Program-made: the position numbers and the translations under genes
The notes under the pieces: model-generated
What the model saw: only the letters and a program-made list of their open reading frames with translations
Database searches by the model: none
Told to the model about the DNA's origin: nothing
Source: Pipra filicauda
Lineage: Eukaryota; Chordata; Aves; Passeriformes; Pipridae
Direction: 5' to 3'
Length of the DNA: 64,000 nucleotides
Assembly: GCF_003945595.2 (NCBI RefSeq)
Contig: NW_024104107.1
Coordinates: forward strand, 1,054,001-1,118,000
In this document: positions 34,393 through 45,013 of the stretch, in pieces
Layout of the letters: each line of letters opens with the position of its first letter
Position numbering within the stretch: the first letter of the stretch is position 1

Positions 34393-36017
34393 ATAGAAAA
34401 TAAACATCATGCATAAATATAAAAAAGCACCTGTTTGTGTCAGACCTTCTCTCCTGCTGGGTGTGACGTATCAATTATGCACAGGACCAACCTGGAGGGA
34501 TCTGAGCCGTGTTTTCTCCCCTGAGGGACAGGCATTATCCAGAGGGATATGAGTAGGAGGAAGGGGAGAAAATTAACAGAACGGTTTTTGAGGAACCATA
34601 TCAAATATCCAGGCTGTTAGAGGGGAGAACATCCTTCCTGGCAGGGTGGTAGGAGTCTGGTCACAGTCTTTAACTCAAAGTTGTCAGATCTCTGCAGCAT
34701 TCCCTGTGCAGAGATACCAAACAAGCAGGAAAGTAGGTTGGTTTCTTCTTCCCTCTTAGAACCTACTTTTTTCCTTGGTTCATTTCTTACTTAACTCTTT
34801 TTTTTTTTTTTTCCCATGTAATCTCTGCCTCTCACCTTCCTAAAAAACCAGTGTGGACATGAAAAGAGCCAACCATTTTTGGGAAATCAAGGAGAAACCC
34901 TCAAAATGTAGTAGTAAACTTGCATCATGAGGGGAAACAGGGACATGACATCTTTAACTACAGGCCCCCGAAGGGAATATATTTGTTAAACATTATAATT
35001 ACCCTTCAGTGCTGAACTCTATAGCAATTGAATCCATGGTGATGCACATTATCATTTCTGAAATTATGCTTTCATTTAGATAAGGCATGCAATTATACAT
35101 CTTGATTAGGTCACTGTTCCCAGGAGCTTCGGGTTATTTATGATGAGTTGCCCCCTCTTGTAAATTATGTGGATAGAGACATATTCCCTTCCTCTGCTCT
35201 TTTACCCCTTCCTGCTCCTCCGCAGCCCCCTGTGCTCTTCTTGTTTTTCCCCCATCGCACACTTTGGTGATGGCAAGATCAAAAACCCAGTCATCAGAGA
35301 GAGAAGAATGTCGTGTGCACGTTGGAGGCACCGCCACGAGAAGTCAGATCTGGGGGTTCCTCTCATCCCTTGGTTTCTTTGCAGCTGCCTTTCATAGTGG
35401 TGGCATTAAGGCAGGGGATTCCCATCCCTGTATTTTAGACCTCTGAAAGCTGTCACTTCTTGCACAGCAGCAAGCTCAGCTTTCCCTGGGATCAATGGCA
35501 CTTCCTGAGGGGGATGCACAATGCCTTGTCTTCAGCTGTGACCTGAGGACGTGGTTTCCAGCTCAGCCCATGAGCTGTTGTGTTCTCCAGTGCTCTGATA
35601 ACTACACTGGCAACAGACCCCACGTAGGCCTCCCCTCCTCACTGCTCCTGGGAGACACTTTCCTTGAACTGCTGTTGAAATACCCCCAGTTTCCATAAGA
35701 GGAGTGGAAGTGAGGTCTGCTCCTGTTGCTTAACCGAGTACCACGGGAAGTCTTGACTGAGGCGAGAAAAGCGGGATGTGAAAGTTCCCAGGGAAGAAAA
35801 GCCATGTAAAAAGAACTAAAGAGCAACAGCAGGAAAATTATATTCTTGGCTGCCTCTGGAGCAATTCTAAAGAGCAACTTCATGCTGGAAACTGGAATGG
35901 TCTTTTGTTTTGGTAGACAGTTCTAGTAAATCCAAGTTTAGAAAAGAATATCAAGGAAGCATAGTCAGGATGATGCCAATTTGCTTCTATTATTCCATTT
36001 TATATAATAAGGATCCT
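34393..36017. other. Unique noncoding DNA
   Basis: No gene is recognised. A T-rich tract lies at about 34798-34812. The segment 34960-35150 is a candidate regulatory block. Pyrimidine-rich DNA at 35170-35260 gives proline- and leucine-rich chance frames. Confidence 0.5.
34960..35150. promoter_or_regulatory. Candidate conserved regulatory element
   Basis: This AT-rich block has TTAAACATTATAATTACCC, TAGCAATTGAATCC, CACATTATCATTTC, a perfect GATA-type AGATAAGG at 35078-35085 and GCATGCAATTATAC. It lies in the middle of a CR1-free spacer. The evidence is motif clustering only. Confidence 0.33.
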
Positions 36018-36915
36018 ATCATAGAATCATTTAGGTTGAAAACAGCCTTCAAGATTGAGTCCCAGCACTGCTAAGGCCACCATTTACCCATGTCCCCAAG
36101 TGCCACATCTGCACATCTTTTAAATTCTTCCAGGGATAGGGACTTCACCACTGCCCTGGGCAGCTGTGCCAGGGCTGGACAGCCCTGCATGTGAAGAATT
36201 TTTTTCCTGATATCCAATCTGAACTTCCTCTGGTGCAACTTGAGGCCATTTCCTCTCCTCCTGTCCCTTGTTCCCTGGGAGCAGAGCCCGACACCCCCCC
36301 TGGCTTCCCCCTCCTGTCAGGGATCAGCAGAGCCAGAAGGTCCCCCCTGAGCCTCCTTTTCTCCAGGCTGAGCCCCCCCAGCTCCCTCAGCCCCTCCTGC
36401 TGCTCCAGACCCTTCCCAGCTCCCTTCCCTTCCCTGCACGCGCTCCAGCCCCTCCGTGTCTCTCCTGTCTCAGGGGCCCAGAACTGCCCCCGGGATTCCA
36501 GGGGGAGCCTCCCCAGGTCCCAGCACAGGGAACAATCCCTCCCCTGCTCCTGCTGGACACACTATTCCTGATCCAATCCAGGATCCATTGGCCTCCTGCC
36601 CCCCTGGGCTCATGTCCAGCCGCTCTCACCAGCACCCCCAGGGCCTTTTCCAGCTTTCCAGCCCCTCTGGCCCAGCCTGGAGCTGCAGGGGGTTCTTGTG
36701 ACCCAAGGGCAGGACCCAGCATTGGCCTTGTGGAACCTCATCCCACTGTCCTCAGCCCAAGGATCCAGCCTGTCCAGGTCCCTCTGCAGAGCCCTCCTGC
36801 CCTCCAGCACATCCAACACTCCCACCCAACTTGGTGTTGTTTGCAAACTTATTGAGGGTGTCCTCAGTCTTCTCACCCAGATAATTGATAAAGATATTAA
36901 AATATTAAAGAGAAC
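36018..36915 (-). mobile_element. CR1 LINE, longest copy, with decayed reverse transcriptase
   Basis: This is the longest CR1 in the window, about 0.9 kb, on the - strand. CR1 is an autonomous non-LTR retrotransposon whose ORF2 encodes endonuclease and reverse transcriptase. Reading + left to right, the 3' untranslated end (ATCATAGAATCATTTAGG, CAGCACTGCTAAGG) is followed by GC-rich 3' sequence and then, at about 36735-36900, the palm region of reverse transcriptase. There the active-site FADD motif reads FANN: both catalytic Asp codons are AAC (36836-36841). A one-base insertion shortly downstream shifts the frame before [19 protein letters not shown]. The copy is truncated at its 5' side and inactive. 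Several long frames across it (111-195 codons) are shadows of it. Confidence 0.96.
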
Positions 36916-37479
36916 TCTTATTCCAGAGATTTCAATTTTGATCATTACTTGTACCCAAACAAAGGCAATTGGTCAACCAGGCATAGGAATGAGAACTGGG
37001 ACAAATTCACCAGGCTCAGGAAATAGTGAGCAGGATCTGAGTACTCCTGAGGGGCAAGACACTGCCAAGGATAATCCTACATGGTACGAGGAGAAATGGG
37101 GCTGTGTAATTTATAGGATTTTAAACAGCTCTCAGTTGTCTTCACTGGTTCCATCTGCCACCTTCAGAAGCTGCCTTGGGGCCGAAGTGGAAGTCATATG
37201 AAAGACCCATCCCAGATGACCCAGAGGGTCTTTCCTAACTCGAGCTTCTCTGCATCCACAGTTCCTAAAGAAATACAGCACATCACAAACAGATTAATGT
37301 AACCTCGATCATCCTCTCTGGCTCATCTCTGACCCTTTTTCTCTGTGCATCACAACGGCTCATAATCACCTTTTGGAGCATCAAAAAGGTGTTTTCACTT
37401 GGTACAACCGGGCAACCCACTCTACCCTCCCAATAAGTAGAAGCAAAAGCAGGGGGAGGAGAGGTGCTGTCGAATGGGA

Positions 37480-37880
37480 CAGTGTTTCCCATCTGCAAAT
37501 ATTTATATGCAATAATTATCCCTTTTTGAGATTAAAAGAGCAATCCACACGTGAAAAGCAAACTGTCTTATCGCTCTTTTTAAATAATATGTTTAGAAAG
37601 TTTGACCGAGCATGAAAGTTCATCTTTCAATATTGTTACTTGTAATCCAATAAGAAATATTTACTGTGTTATAATTGGTCTCATTAAGCTTAGGTGACAT
37701 TATTAATATTACTAATTAAACTGCTATAAACCTAGTTTACAGTTACATAAACACATCATCTCCTGAATTGCCTTGCCTACATGTTTTGGCATCGGGGGGG
37801 GGGGATAAAAGCAAATTCAAATGCAAATGATATGAACACACTTTAATCAGAGGATCAGAAAAATCAGACACAGAGAAGGC
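37480..37880. promoter_or_regulatory. Candidate AT-rich regulatory element with octamer site
   Basis: Strongly AT-rich, with TATGCAATAATTATCCC, TTAAATAATATG, TAATCC (OTX-like, 37643-37648), ATTATTAATATTACTAATT, and a perfect POU octamer ATGCAAAT at 37821-37828. A G11 tract splits it near 37794. It could instead be a scaffold-attachment-like AT-rich stretch. No alignment is available. Confidence 0.35.
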
Positions 37881-40315
37881 TTATTAGGTCTGTTCCATTC
37901 TCCAGGGGCTGGGGCGAGATTCTCTCTCCACAGAGACTCCCAGGAGCTTTGGCCAGTCTAGCTCTAAATGCCTCAAGCAATGGGACTTCTCCTGTGTCTC
38001 AGGAGAGACCTGCCCACAGACTAACAGAAATGTGCCTCAATATTCAGCCTCTGTTTTCTTGCTGAGGCAGAATTCAGCTGCTGCAAAATTGAGCAAGTCT
38101 GTTCTCAACGCTTGGGAAAGGTCTGGAGATCACATCCAAGGGCAGAGGAGGAGAGAAACGCATTTGTGAGGCATCTCTAAAGCTGTCTGTTAATGCAACA
38201 GGGCTGGAAAATCATCTGCTTCTTCTTGGTTTGCCTTTCTGGCATCACTGGAGCAGTCCTGGCACAGCTGGCAGTAACTGGTTGCACAGAGCAGCAGAGC
38301 ATTTGGAGGAAGTTTAGTGCAGCAAAGCATCCAAAAGTCCAAATATTTTGACCTACTTTCTCTAAAGCTGGAAAATCCATCTTCTGTCTAGAATTTCCCT
38401 GACTTTGGCTACTTTGGAAATATCACGAGGACAGCATTTTCCCTGATCTGTTGGTATTTGGGTCCCATCTGGAGCCAGAAAGTGTAGAATCATGTGGAGT
38501 ATTTAAAATAGGAATGCCCTGAGGAGTCAGCTCCTGCTTGCTTTGAGTTTGTGCTCTCTCCTCCTGTTTTAGTCACCTGTTTCTCACTGGGACAGGCGGG
38601 TGTGGGACCATCAGGGGCTGAGACCAGAGCCAGAGCAGCTCTTTCATGATGGATCTTCTCCAGAAGAGCCCCTGACAGAGCTCACTTACTGCAGAAATTT
38701 CTTTAAAGCATTGCAGGACCATTCCTTGGCCCACGTGTGGCTCATCTGCAGGGTTGCACTGATCACCAAAAACTCCTAAACCTCCAAAGTAAGCTTTTCT
38801 CCATCCAAACTGAAGGAAAAAAGAGATTCCTACAACCACTGAGAAATAACTCCCCAAAGCAAGGTCATGTTTTCCACGATATCTGCACTACAAAGGCTGC
38901 TATGTTGGTTACAGGCAAGGTACCTGGATAGGGAAGGTTTGCCCAGAGAGATCTTTAGGTCTCAAATTCATAGTTGTGATTGTCATCCAGCAAACCCATC
39001 TTTGTTCCTGACATTCAGCAGCATGTTGGGGTTCCCAGCTTTGTTTTCCTTTCCCTGGCTTTCTCAGGCACTGCACAATGAAGTCAACTGGGCTTTTCTA
39101 ATGGATATGATCAAAGCCAAGCATGAGGTTGAGATATCAGTGTAATCAAAGTTTTTTGTCCAGCTCCAGCTACTCCCATGAAGCTTTTGCTGGCCACTGA
39201 GTCATCCCTGCATGGCAGGTGTGTCCCACACACTTCAAATTAGGGTGAGTGAGTGTCACCTTTGGGGTCACTTGCAAGGGATGTGGCAGCAGAGCAACAG
39301 CAAAAGGGTTATATCTACTTGAAAGGCACAGAGCCTTGCTGAGGTGTGTGGCCACCCTGAATCCATCAGCCCCAATTCGGCCTGTCTGAGCTTCCAGGAC
39401 ACATCTTGAAGTAATCCCAGGACTATCAGAGAAGGAATAAGGTTTGTTTCATCAGATGAAAAATATCACCATCTTGGGCAGCTGAAGGTTTGTGCTAATG
39501 GGCTGCAGCTGCAGAGCTGTGACATGTCACGTCTCACCACACACACACTCGTGTGATGCAAAAACGCCACTGATGGACGCATGTGGAACGTGCCATAACA
39601 AAATCTCTGCTAAAATCTACTTTTCAAAAATATTAATCCTCACCTGGGAGCATCCTTTGGGATTTTTTCTTCTTCAAAAAAGCAGCAAATTAATTTTCTT
39701 GATATTCCACTACTGGTGAAAGTGTGTGTCTGACGACTGTGGCACTGGGCAACTTCAGAAGGGAAGGTTTGAGAGCATCCCCCAAACTTAAGAGGCTGTG
39801 GGTTAAGAGAGAAAAGACTCTGAAGCTTATCTAGAAGTTCTGTTACCTTGGAAGAATGAATCTTGAAGCATCCATAAGCTTGGCTGAACTTAGATTAAAA
39901 CTGCTTCCCACCTACAGGAATTAGTTTAGGAGATCCCCATCCCTGCACGGCCAGATGTGAAGTGGTTGGTGTTGTAAGGAAAGGGTTGTGTTTGTTTGAC
40001 AAAGTTGTCAGAAGACATTACAGGGTGTGGACAAACTCATCATATCCATTGGCAATGTACAAAGCAGTATTTTCGTGGTGGAAGGTGTCTCTATGTCTCT
40101 GGGACTTCAGAAGAGCTCAGATGCCTTTTGGTAGAGCCAGTCCCAAATAAGGGACATCTCTTAAGGTGCAGGATGAATGATCAGTGAATGATCACTCAGT
40201 CTCTGCCTTTGTTAAACCTGAGGTGCAGTTTGCCCCACTCAATATTTAAGTGGGATTTATTTTCTCCTCCCAAGCTTCTGTCTCTCACAAGGGGTGGGTG
40301 GTTTAGGAGAAACAT

Positions 40316-40332
40316 ACACACACACACACACA
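40316..40332. repeat. (AC)8 microsatellite
   Basis: A short perfect dinucleotide run followed by AAAATTCC. Confidence 0.94.
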
Positions 40333-40984
40333 AAATTCCTAATTCCTGTAATATCTTTTTCAGTGGAGAACATCTTGAGGACTCATGAGTGTAAACCCCA
40401 CTCATACCAAGAGTGCCAGACCTGTCTGTGCACGTCTCAGGGCTGGTCTCAGATTCCTGGGGGAAGGAGGGATGTGTCACAGAGAGCCTGTGACCTCCGA
40501 GCTCCCGAGACCCTCCCGTATCTAATCAGGGGACACATGAAAAAACCCGGGTCACAGGAGTGACTCCTGACTCACATTTCCAGCACAGGGGGTTATGTTT
40601 TCATTATTGCCTGTGGCTCTGATGCCTTCAGCTCTTTGGAGGTTAAGTCAAGGTCTTGGCTTTGAGATTTTTGTTATTATAACCTTTCACGGGCAAATAC
40701 TTCACATGAAGTCTGGCAGGCAGACTGTGGCCAAGAAAATGCCATTTTTTGCCCGAGCTGCAAAGGAAACCAGAGCTCTGGCCACGGCAGCAAGGCTTTG
40801 GCTAAGAAGCAGTGGTGGCTGTGCTGTGTTTTGGCAGCCAGCTTGCTTATCAAATTGATATAGGAGGCTCTAAGCAATTGCATCTGGATTTGAATGGGTT
40901 ACCCAGCCTGCTCGGCTGCTTGGGATTCACGCCAAGGGAAAGCAGAGGAGTTGTGAGGAGAATACCCAATTTCCCTCTGCGAGG

Positions 40985-41200
40985 ACTGATTTTAGTTTAA
41001 TGCAGCCTCCTCGCCCTTAAATCCAATTAAAGGCCTATATTATGTCAGTGAAAATTTATGCCAATCCTAATGTAGTCTAATAAGCCTTAAAATAGCACTT
41101 TGCTAGTGAAAAGTCCTGTGGTTTAATTTGATTCTGAGCCTAATAACAGGCTTAATATGAGGGAATTGGCCCCTTTTTATTTTCTAAGGGGGCTCCACAT
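40985..41200. promoter_or_regulatory. Candidate conserved regulatory element
   Basis: The segment contains AGTTTAATGCAGCC, ATCCAATTAAAGGCC, TCCTAATGTAGTCTAATAAGCC, a RUNX-type TGTGGTTT at 41117-41124, GCCTAATAACAGGC and TTAATATGAGGG. The TAAT cores are regularly spread at 20-30-base intervals. It is a good visual match to noncoding conserved blocks of vertebrate gene deserts, but unproven. Confidence 0.35.
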
Positions 41201-41948
41201 GCATGCTCCCTTTTTAGGAAGGAAAAGGTTTTCTCCAAAGCAGGGACAGCAGACAGCTCACCTCAGCAGGTTGCCTCTTTTCCGCTTGCTTCATTTGTTG
41301 ACAGTGGGAAGTCTCTCTAAAGACATCCCAGGTTGGGATCTGTAATGAAAAGCAGTGAATATCAGCCTGCAAAAGGTCTGGTTTCTCTTTCAGGCTTTCT
41401 GTGCCTTACTATTCTTAGGCACCGTGGTCAAAATCGTTGCCTTGACCATCACTCAGTCCCAGCACAGGATCTGACCTTCTCCTACAGTCACAGATACAGA
41501 GCCAGCTTTTTGCAGATGCCTTTCACTGACAGCTTCAGAGACACAGCCCTTCTTATCTACCCACACACCTCAAACTTGATTTCTCTACCTTAATTTCCTA
41601 TGTCTTAATTACTCCACCATCCTCTTCATGCTCCCTGGAAGCTGCAGCTTTGCACTTTCCCTGGCCCCATCCTCTGTCAGGGTTTCCATCACTGAACCTC
41701 CCTGTGCCCTCCCTCTCTCCCAGTGTTTCAATGTCAATTAACAGCCCATGGTGCTCTCTTCCATTGCTTGCTTGGGAGATGTCCATTCTTTTCCATAAAA
41801 TTAGGATTTTTCAGAAGACGTCTCTCAAACAGCCATATTATTGTCCCACAGATTGCTCTCTGAACTTCTTTTACTGAGATAACTACATAAATCCCTCACT
41901 CCTTTAGTCCTGCTGGACCACAGTCCCCTGCTCCTCCAGCATTAACAT

Positions 41949-42110
41949 TCACAGAATCACAAAACCACAGAATATCTCAAGTTGGAAGGATTATTGAGTC
42001 TAAGGCCCTGTTCCTCACAGGCCTGCCGTATGACCTAGAGCCTCATCCAGATGCTCCTTGAAATCTGACAGGCTTGGTGAGGCTTCCTTTCCCTGGATAG
42101 TGTTGCCAGG
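41949..42110 (-). mobile_element. CR1 fragment, TCTCAAGTTGGAAGG-type subfamily
   Basis: The + strand has TCACAGAATCACAAAACCAC, ATATCTCAAGTTGGAAGG, TTATTGAGTCTAAGGCCC, TTCCTCACAGGCC, CATCCAGATGCTCCTTGAAA and CTGACAGGCTTGGTGAGGC. A short deletion removes the GGACCCATAAGGATC block between GGAAGG and ATTATTGAGTC. Confidence 0.9.
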
Positions 42111-42246
42111 ATATAAAGACTACTGTGCTCAGGCAGTGGTCAGCCTGGGTGTGCTCTGAAGGTGCTTGATTGAGTGGGAATCTGATCTTCTCCGAGATAT
42201 GAGTTGTGCAGAGAGCACATGGCCATGTGGGAAGGATGTTCTGCTG

Positions 42247-42320
42247 CCTGTGTCCATGAACAAGTCTCCTGGTGGGAGCAGTCAGGGTCTTCAGGACCAG
42301 CTGAGTACAGGCATCCCCTC
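42247..42320 (+). repeat. Unidentified repeat, copy A (inverted partner at 45795)
   Basis: A segment of about 70 bases recurs in opposite orientation 3.5 kb away. The core, 42282-42304, is identical over 23 bases to the complement of 45811-45833, and the flanks (ATGAACAAGTCTCCTGGTGG here) match with a few changes. I do not recognise the family, and it is not CR1. It may be a low-copy interspersed repeat or a local inverted duplication. Confidence 0.8.
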
Positions 42321-42364
42321 AAAGCCCAGGAAACAGCAGCAGGTACATTTTTCCAAGATGCTAA

Positions 42365-42592
42365 ATAGAATCATAGAACCACAGCATGGTTTGGGTTGGA
42401 AGAGACCTTAAAGATCACCTCATTCCAACCTCCTGCCATGGGCAGGGACACATTCCAGTAGACCACATTACTCCAAGCTCTACCCAACTCGTCCTTGAAC
42501 ACTTCCAGGGATGGGGCAGTCACAGATTCTCTGGGCAACCTGTTTCAGTGCCTCACAGTAAAGAATTTCTTCCTCATATCTAATGTATAAAT
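42365..42592 (-). mobile_element. CR1 LINE 3' fragment, well preserved
   Basis: The + strand reads ATAGAATCATAGAACCAC, GGTTTGGGTTGGAAGAGACC, CTGCCATGGGCAGGGACAC, CTTCCAGGGATGGGGCAG, TTCTCTGGGCAACCTG, GTAAAGAATTTCTTCC and TCATATCTAATG. It is nearly the whole untranslated end without gaps. Confidence 0.96.
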
Positions 42593-42779
42593 GCCTGGGC
42601 CTGCTTCTTGCTGTCGAACTATTTGCTCAACTCATCTGCTATGAGGTAGAGTCCTGATTTTGGGATGGAGGGGGGGGGTCTGTCAGCTTCAGCCTCACAC
42701 CTTGGTCCCCTTTCCTGGCTGTCCTGGGCTGCTGCTCAGCTTTATTCCACACTGTTCCCCAGCTGCTGCTCTGCAGCCC

Positions 42780-42960
42780 AGAGACGGCGGAATTTCGGTG
42801 GTGGGCGGGGTGATTTTGATGTAGCACTCACTAAAACGCGCGGAGATAAAAGCTTCGGCAGAAACATAAAAGGCCCTTTGTACTTGCAAGTTGTTACTGT
42901 TATTTTTCGATTAAGAACAATAGTAAACAGAGGTCCTCAAAGCTGCCTTCAGGAAAGAGA
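42780..42960. promoter_or_regulatory. Candidate regulatory element: GC-box plus SOX and FOX sites
   Basis: A GC-box-like GGGCGGGG at 42803-42810 is followed by AAAACGCGCGGAGATAAAAG (GATA-like with two CpGs), CTTCGGC, TTTTTCGATTAAG, a SOX-type GAACAATAG at 42915-42923, and a directly abutting canonical FOX site GTAAACA at 42923-42929. The site cluster is unusual for this window. It could be a promoter or enhancer; no initiator or transcript signal distinguishes the two. Confidence 0.38.
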
Positions 42961-43439
42961 AAAGAGGGGGGAAAAAAAAAAGACCTTAAAATCAGAGAAA
43001 ACACTTCTTTTTTTTTTTTGGAGTACCTAATAGATTTAGGTGCCTAAGCCCTTTCGAGCCAGGCAGTCTGACACCCCAGCTGGCACAGCCCCGCTCTCCT
43101 GCCTGAACTAAAGGCCATAAACCCTCCCCATCGGGTCCAATTCATCTTTGGGTTACTCTCTTGGCATCAAACGGATTTGTGCTGGTAGGAAATTTGGCCC
43201 AGAGCCCCGAGGAGCGGCTCCGTGGCTCCGTGGTCCCAGGTGGCAGCTTGTGTCTCCAGGACTTCTTATTCCCGCTGCTCCTTTGTACGGTGTGGGGGGG
43301 GTGTGTGTGTGTGGAAGGCGACTTCATGCTGCCACTTCTTTATCCCCTTCTCTCCCCACCCCAGCCTACCTTGGGGCAGGCTGGTGGGTTAAGGGAGCTT
43401 TGTTAATGCCCTAATCCTCACGTGTGCTCAGCCTCACAA

Positions 43440-43560
43440 AACTGCCACTCTCTGGCCCCGGATCCGTAATGTCCCGTGTCCAATCGATTGCCGCGCTCGC
43501 TCCGCCTGCCGGCTTTCAGCACTTTCTCCAGCAAGGGCCAGATTGCTCTGGCAAAGCTCA
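43440..43560. promoter_or_regulatory. CpG-dense patch with CAATCGATTG palindrome
   Basis: Nine CpGs fall between about 43458 and 43511. At 43481-43490 lies the perfect palindrome CAATCGATTG, containing the ATCGAT core favoured by ONECUT/CUX factors and overlapping a CCAAT word. It is immediately followed by GCCGCGCTCGC. The patch is too short for a standard CpG island. It may be a conserved element or the edge of a minor promoter. Confidence 0.35.
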
Positions 43561-44770
43561 TCCATCCTTCAGGGATGGGGGCAGAAGGCGAAGGAGTGGG
43601 GGATGGATGCCTGGGATTGGGCATTTGGGATTGGAGGTGGAGGGAGAGCTGGCAGGCGGCAAGGAAAGAAAAGGTTGGAATAGCGCAAGAGCTGGTGAAG
43701 GGCAGAGAGTTGTCATCTCCTTCATCCCCTGTTGCTGGTAACCCCAAGCTAGATCTCAAGGAGCACATGGTGTTTAATTGCACTCTTGTTCATGCTCTGC
43801 CGACCCTTTCCTTCTCACCCAATCCTCTGAATTCATTCTGACCCCAAAAAACTCTTGTGCATCCTCAGCGGCCAAGGACACGGAGAAATGAAATTAATCT
43901 GCCAAAGTTAGTAGTTTAGTACTTCCCCCTCCTCTGCCTCTAACTTTGCAGTTTCAATTCTCATGCTAATCCTTCCCATAGCTCAGGACAGGCAGGTTTC
44001 CAAATTTTCTTGGGCCTAAAAATGTCTTTATATCCAGGGACACAAGGAGATGGAGAAGTGGAATTTCTCTGATCCAAGGGACTGGGCCTGCATTAGGATG
44101 TGTCATATTTATTTCTAATCCTAGAAGCATTTAAATGCTAGATATAAAAATGTGATTTTTTTTTTTCTATGCATAGTGAGGCTGTTCAGGATTCTTTTCA
44201 AGGTTTTTATGGCTCCTTCTGTGCTCTGCACATTTAAGCCCAGGGTGACTCAGTCATCCGGTTTCATAGAGGGCAAGATTCCTACTCCCAATAAATTGCT
44301 TTACAAACTTCTTGAAAGGTCTCTAAACTTTCTTAAATGGCTCTGGCTTATGGAGGCAAGATAGAGGTATGGGAGAAGCAAGGGGGAAATGGATTTATTT
44401 CCAAGGCTGTGCACTGAGAGCCTCACGTGTAAGGAAATGACACTCTCACCCTCTAATGTTGTTAAAACTCTGAGTAGCACCACAACTTGTGTCGATGAGT
44501 GTGTATGTGTGCACTTTCCCTGCACTGCTGTGGTCCAGGTAGGGGCTTCAGGGAAAGGTGATATGGTCCCAGGCATGATTTGGGATCTTTCCCTTCCACT
44601 TTACCTTGCCTTTCCCCAATCCTGGTGCTCAGTGTCTCCTCCATCCCTCATTTATCTGCCTTTCCCCAAGGCTCGTGAATGCAACCCAGCAGCAAAAAGC
44701 TGACCTGCCTGTGGCTCCAAGAGAGTTGGAGAGGGATTTTGGGCAAGGCCATGGAGTGACAGGACATGGG

Positions 44771-45013
44771 GGAATGGCTTCCCACTGTCAGAGGGCAGGG
44801 TTAGATACTATATTGGGAAGGAATTCCTGTCTGGGAGAGTGGTGAGGCCCTGGCACAGTTTGCCCAGAGAAGCTGTGGCTGCCCCATCTCTGGAAGCATT
44901 CAAGGCCAGACTGGAGAAACCTGGGAGAGTGGAAAGTGTCCCTGTCCATAGCAGGGAGTTGGAACTGGATGGTCTTTAAGGTCCCTTCCAAGCTAAACCA
45001 TTCCATGGTTCTC
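44771..45013 (+). mobile_element. CR1 LINE 3' end
   Basis: It begins GGAATGGCTTCCCACTGTCAG (degraded ATGGTTTTAAACTGAAAG), then GTTAGATACTATATTGGGAAG, GAGAGTGGTGAGGCCCTGGC, CAGAGAAGCTGTGGCTGCC, CTGGAAGCATTCAAGGCC, TCTTTAAGGTCCCTTCC and CCATTCCATGGTTC. About 240 bases of the 3' region survive. Confidence 0.96.

Larger units (their letters stand above)
36916..41948. other. 5-kb CR1-free unique interval
   Basis: No gene is recognised. The AT-rich segment 37480-37880 and the segment 40985-41200 are candidate regulatory blocks. An 11-base G tract lies at 37794-37804 and an (AC)n run at 40316-40332. Frames of up to 94 codons lack motifs. Confidence 0.5.
42593..44770. other. Unique noncoding DNA, locally CpG-rich
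   Basis: No gene is recognised. Two candidate blocks lie at 42780-42960 and 43440-43560. G9 (42670-42678), A/T tracts near 42970 and 43010, and a GT-rich run near 43292-43314 are simple repeats. The 121-codon frames at 43.42-43.84 kb are open in three frames at once because the DNA is GC-rich, and have no motif. Confidence 0.5.

Noticed and set aside
36191..36855. Two long proline/serine-rich frames on + (126 and 195 codons)
   Set aside because: They are antisense translations of a CR1 element on the - strand.
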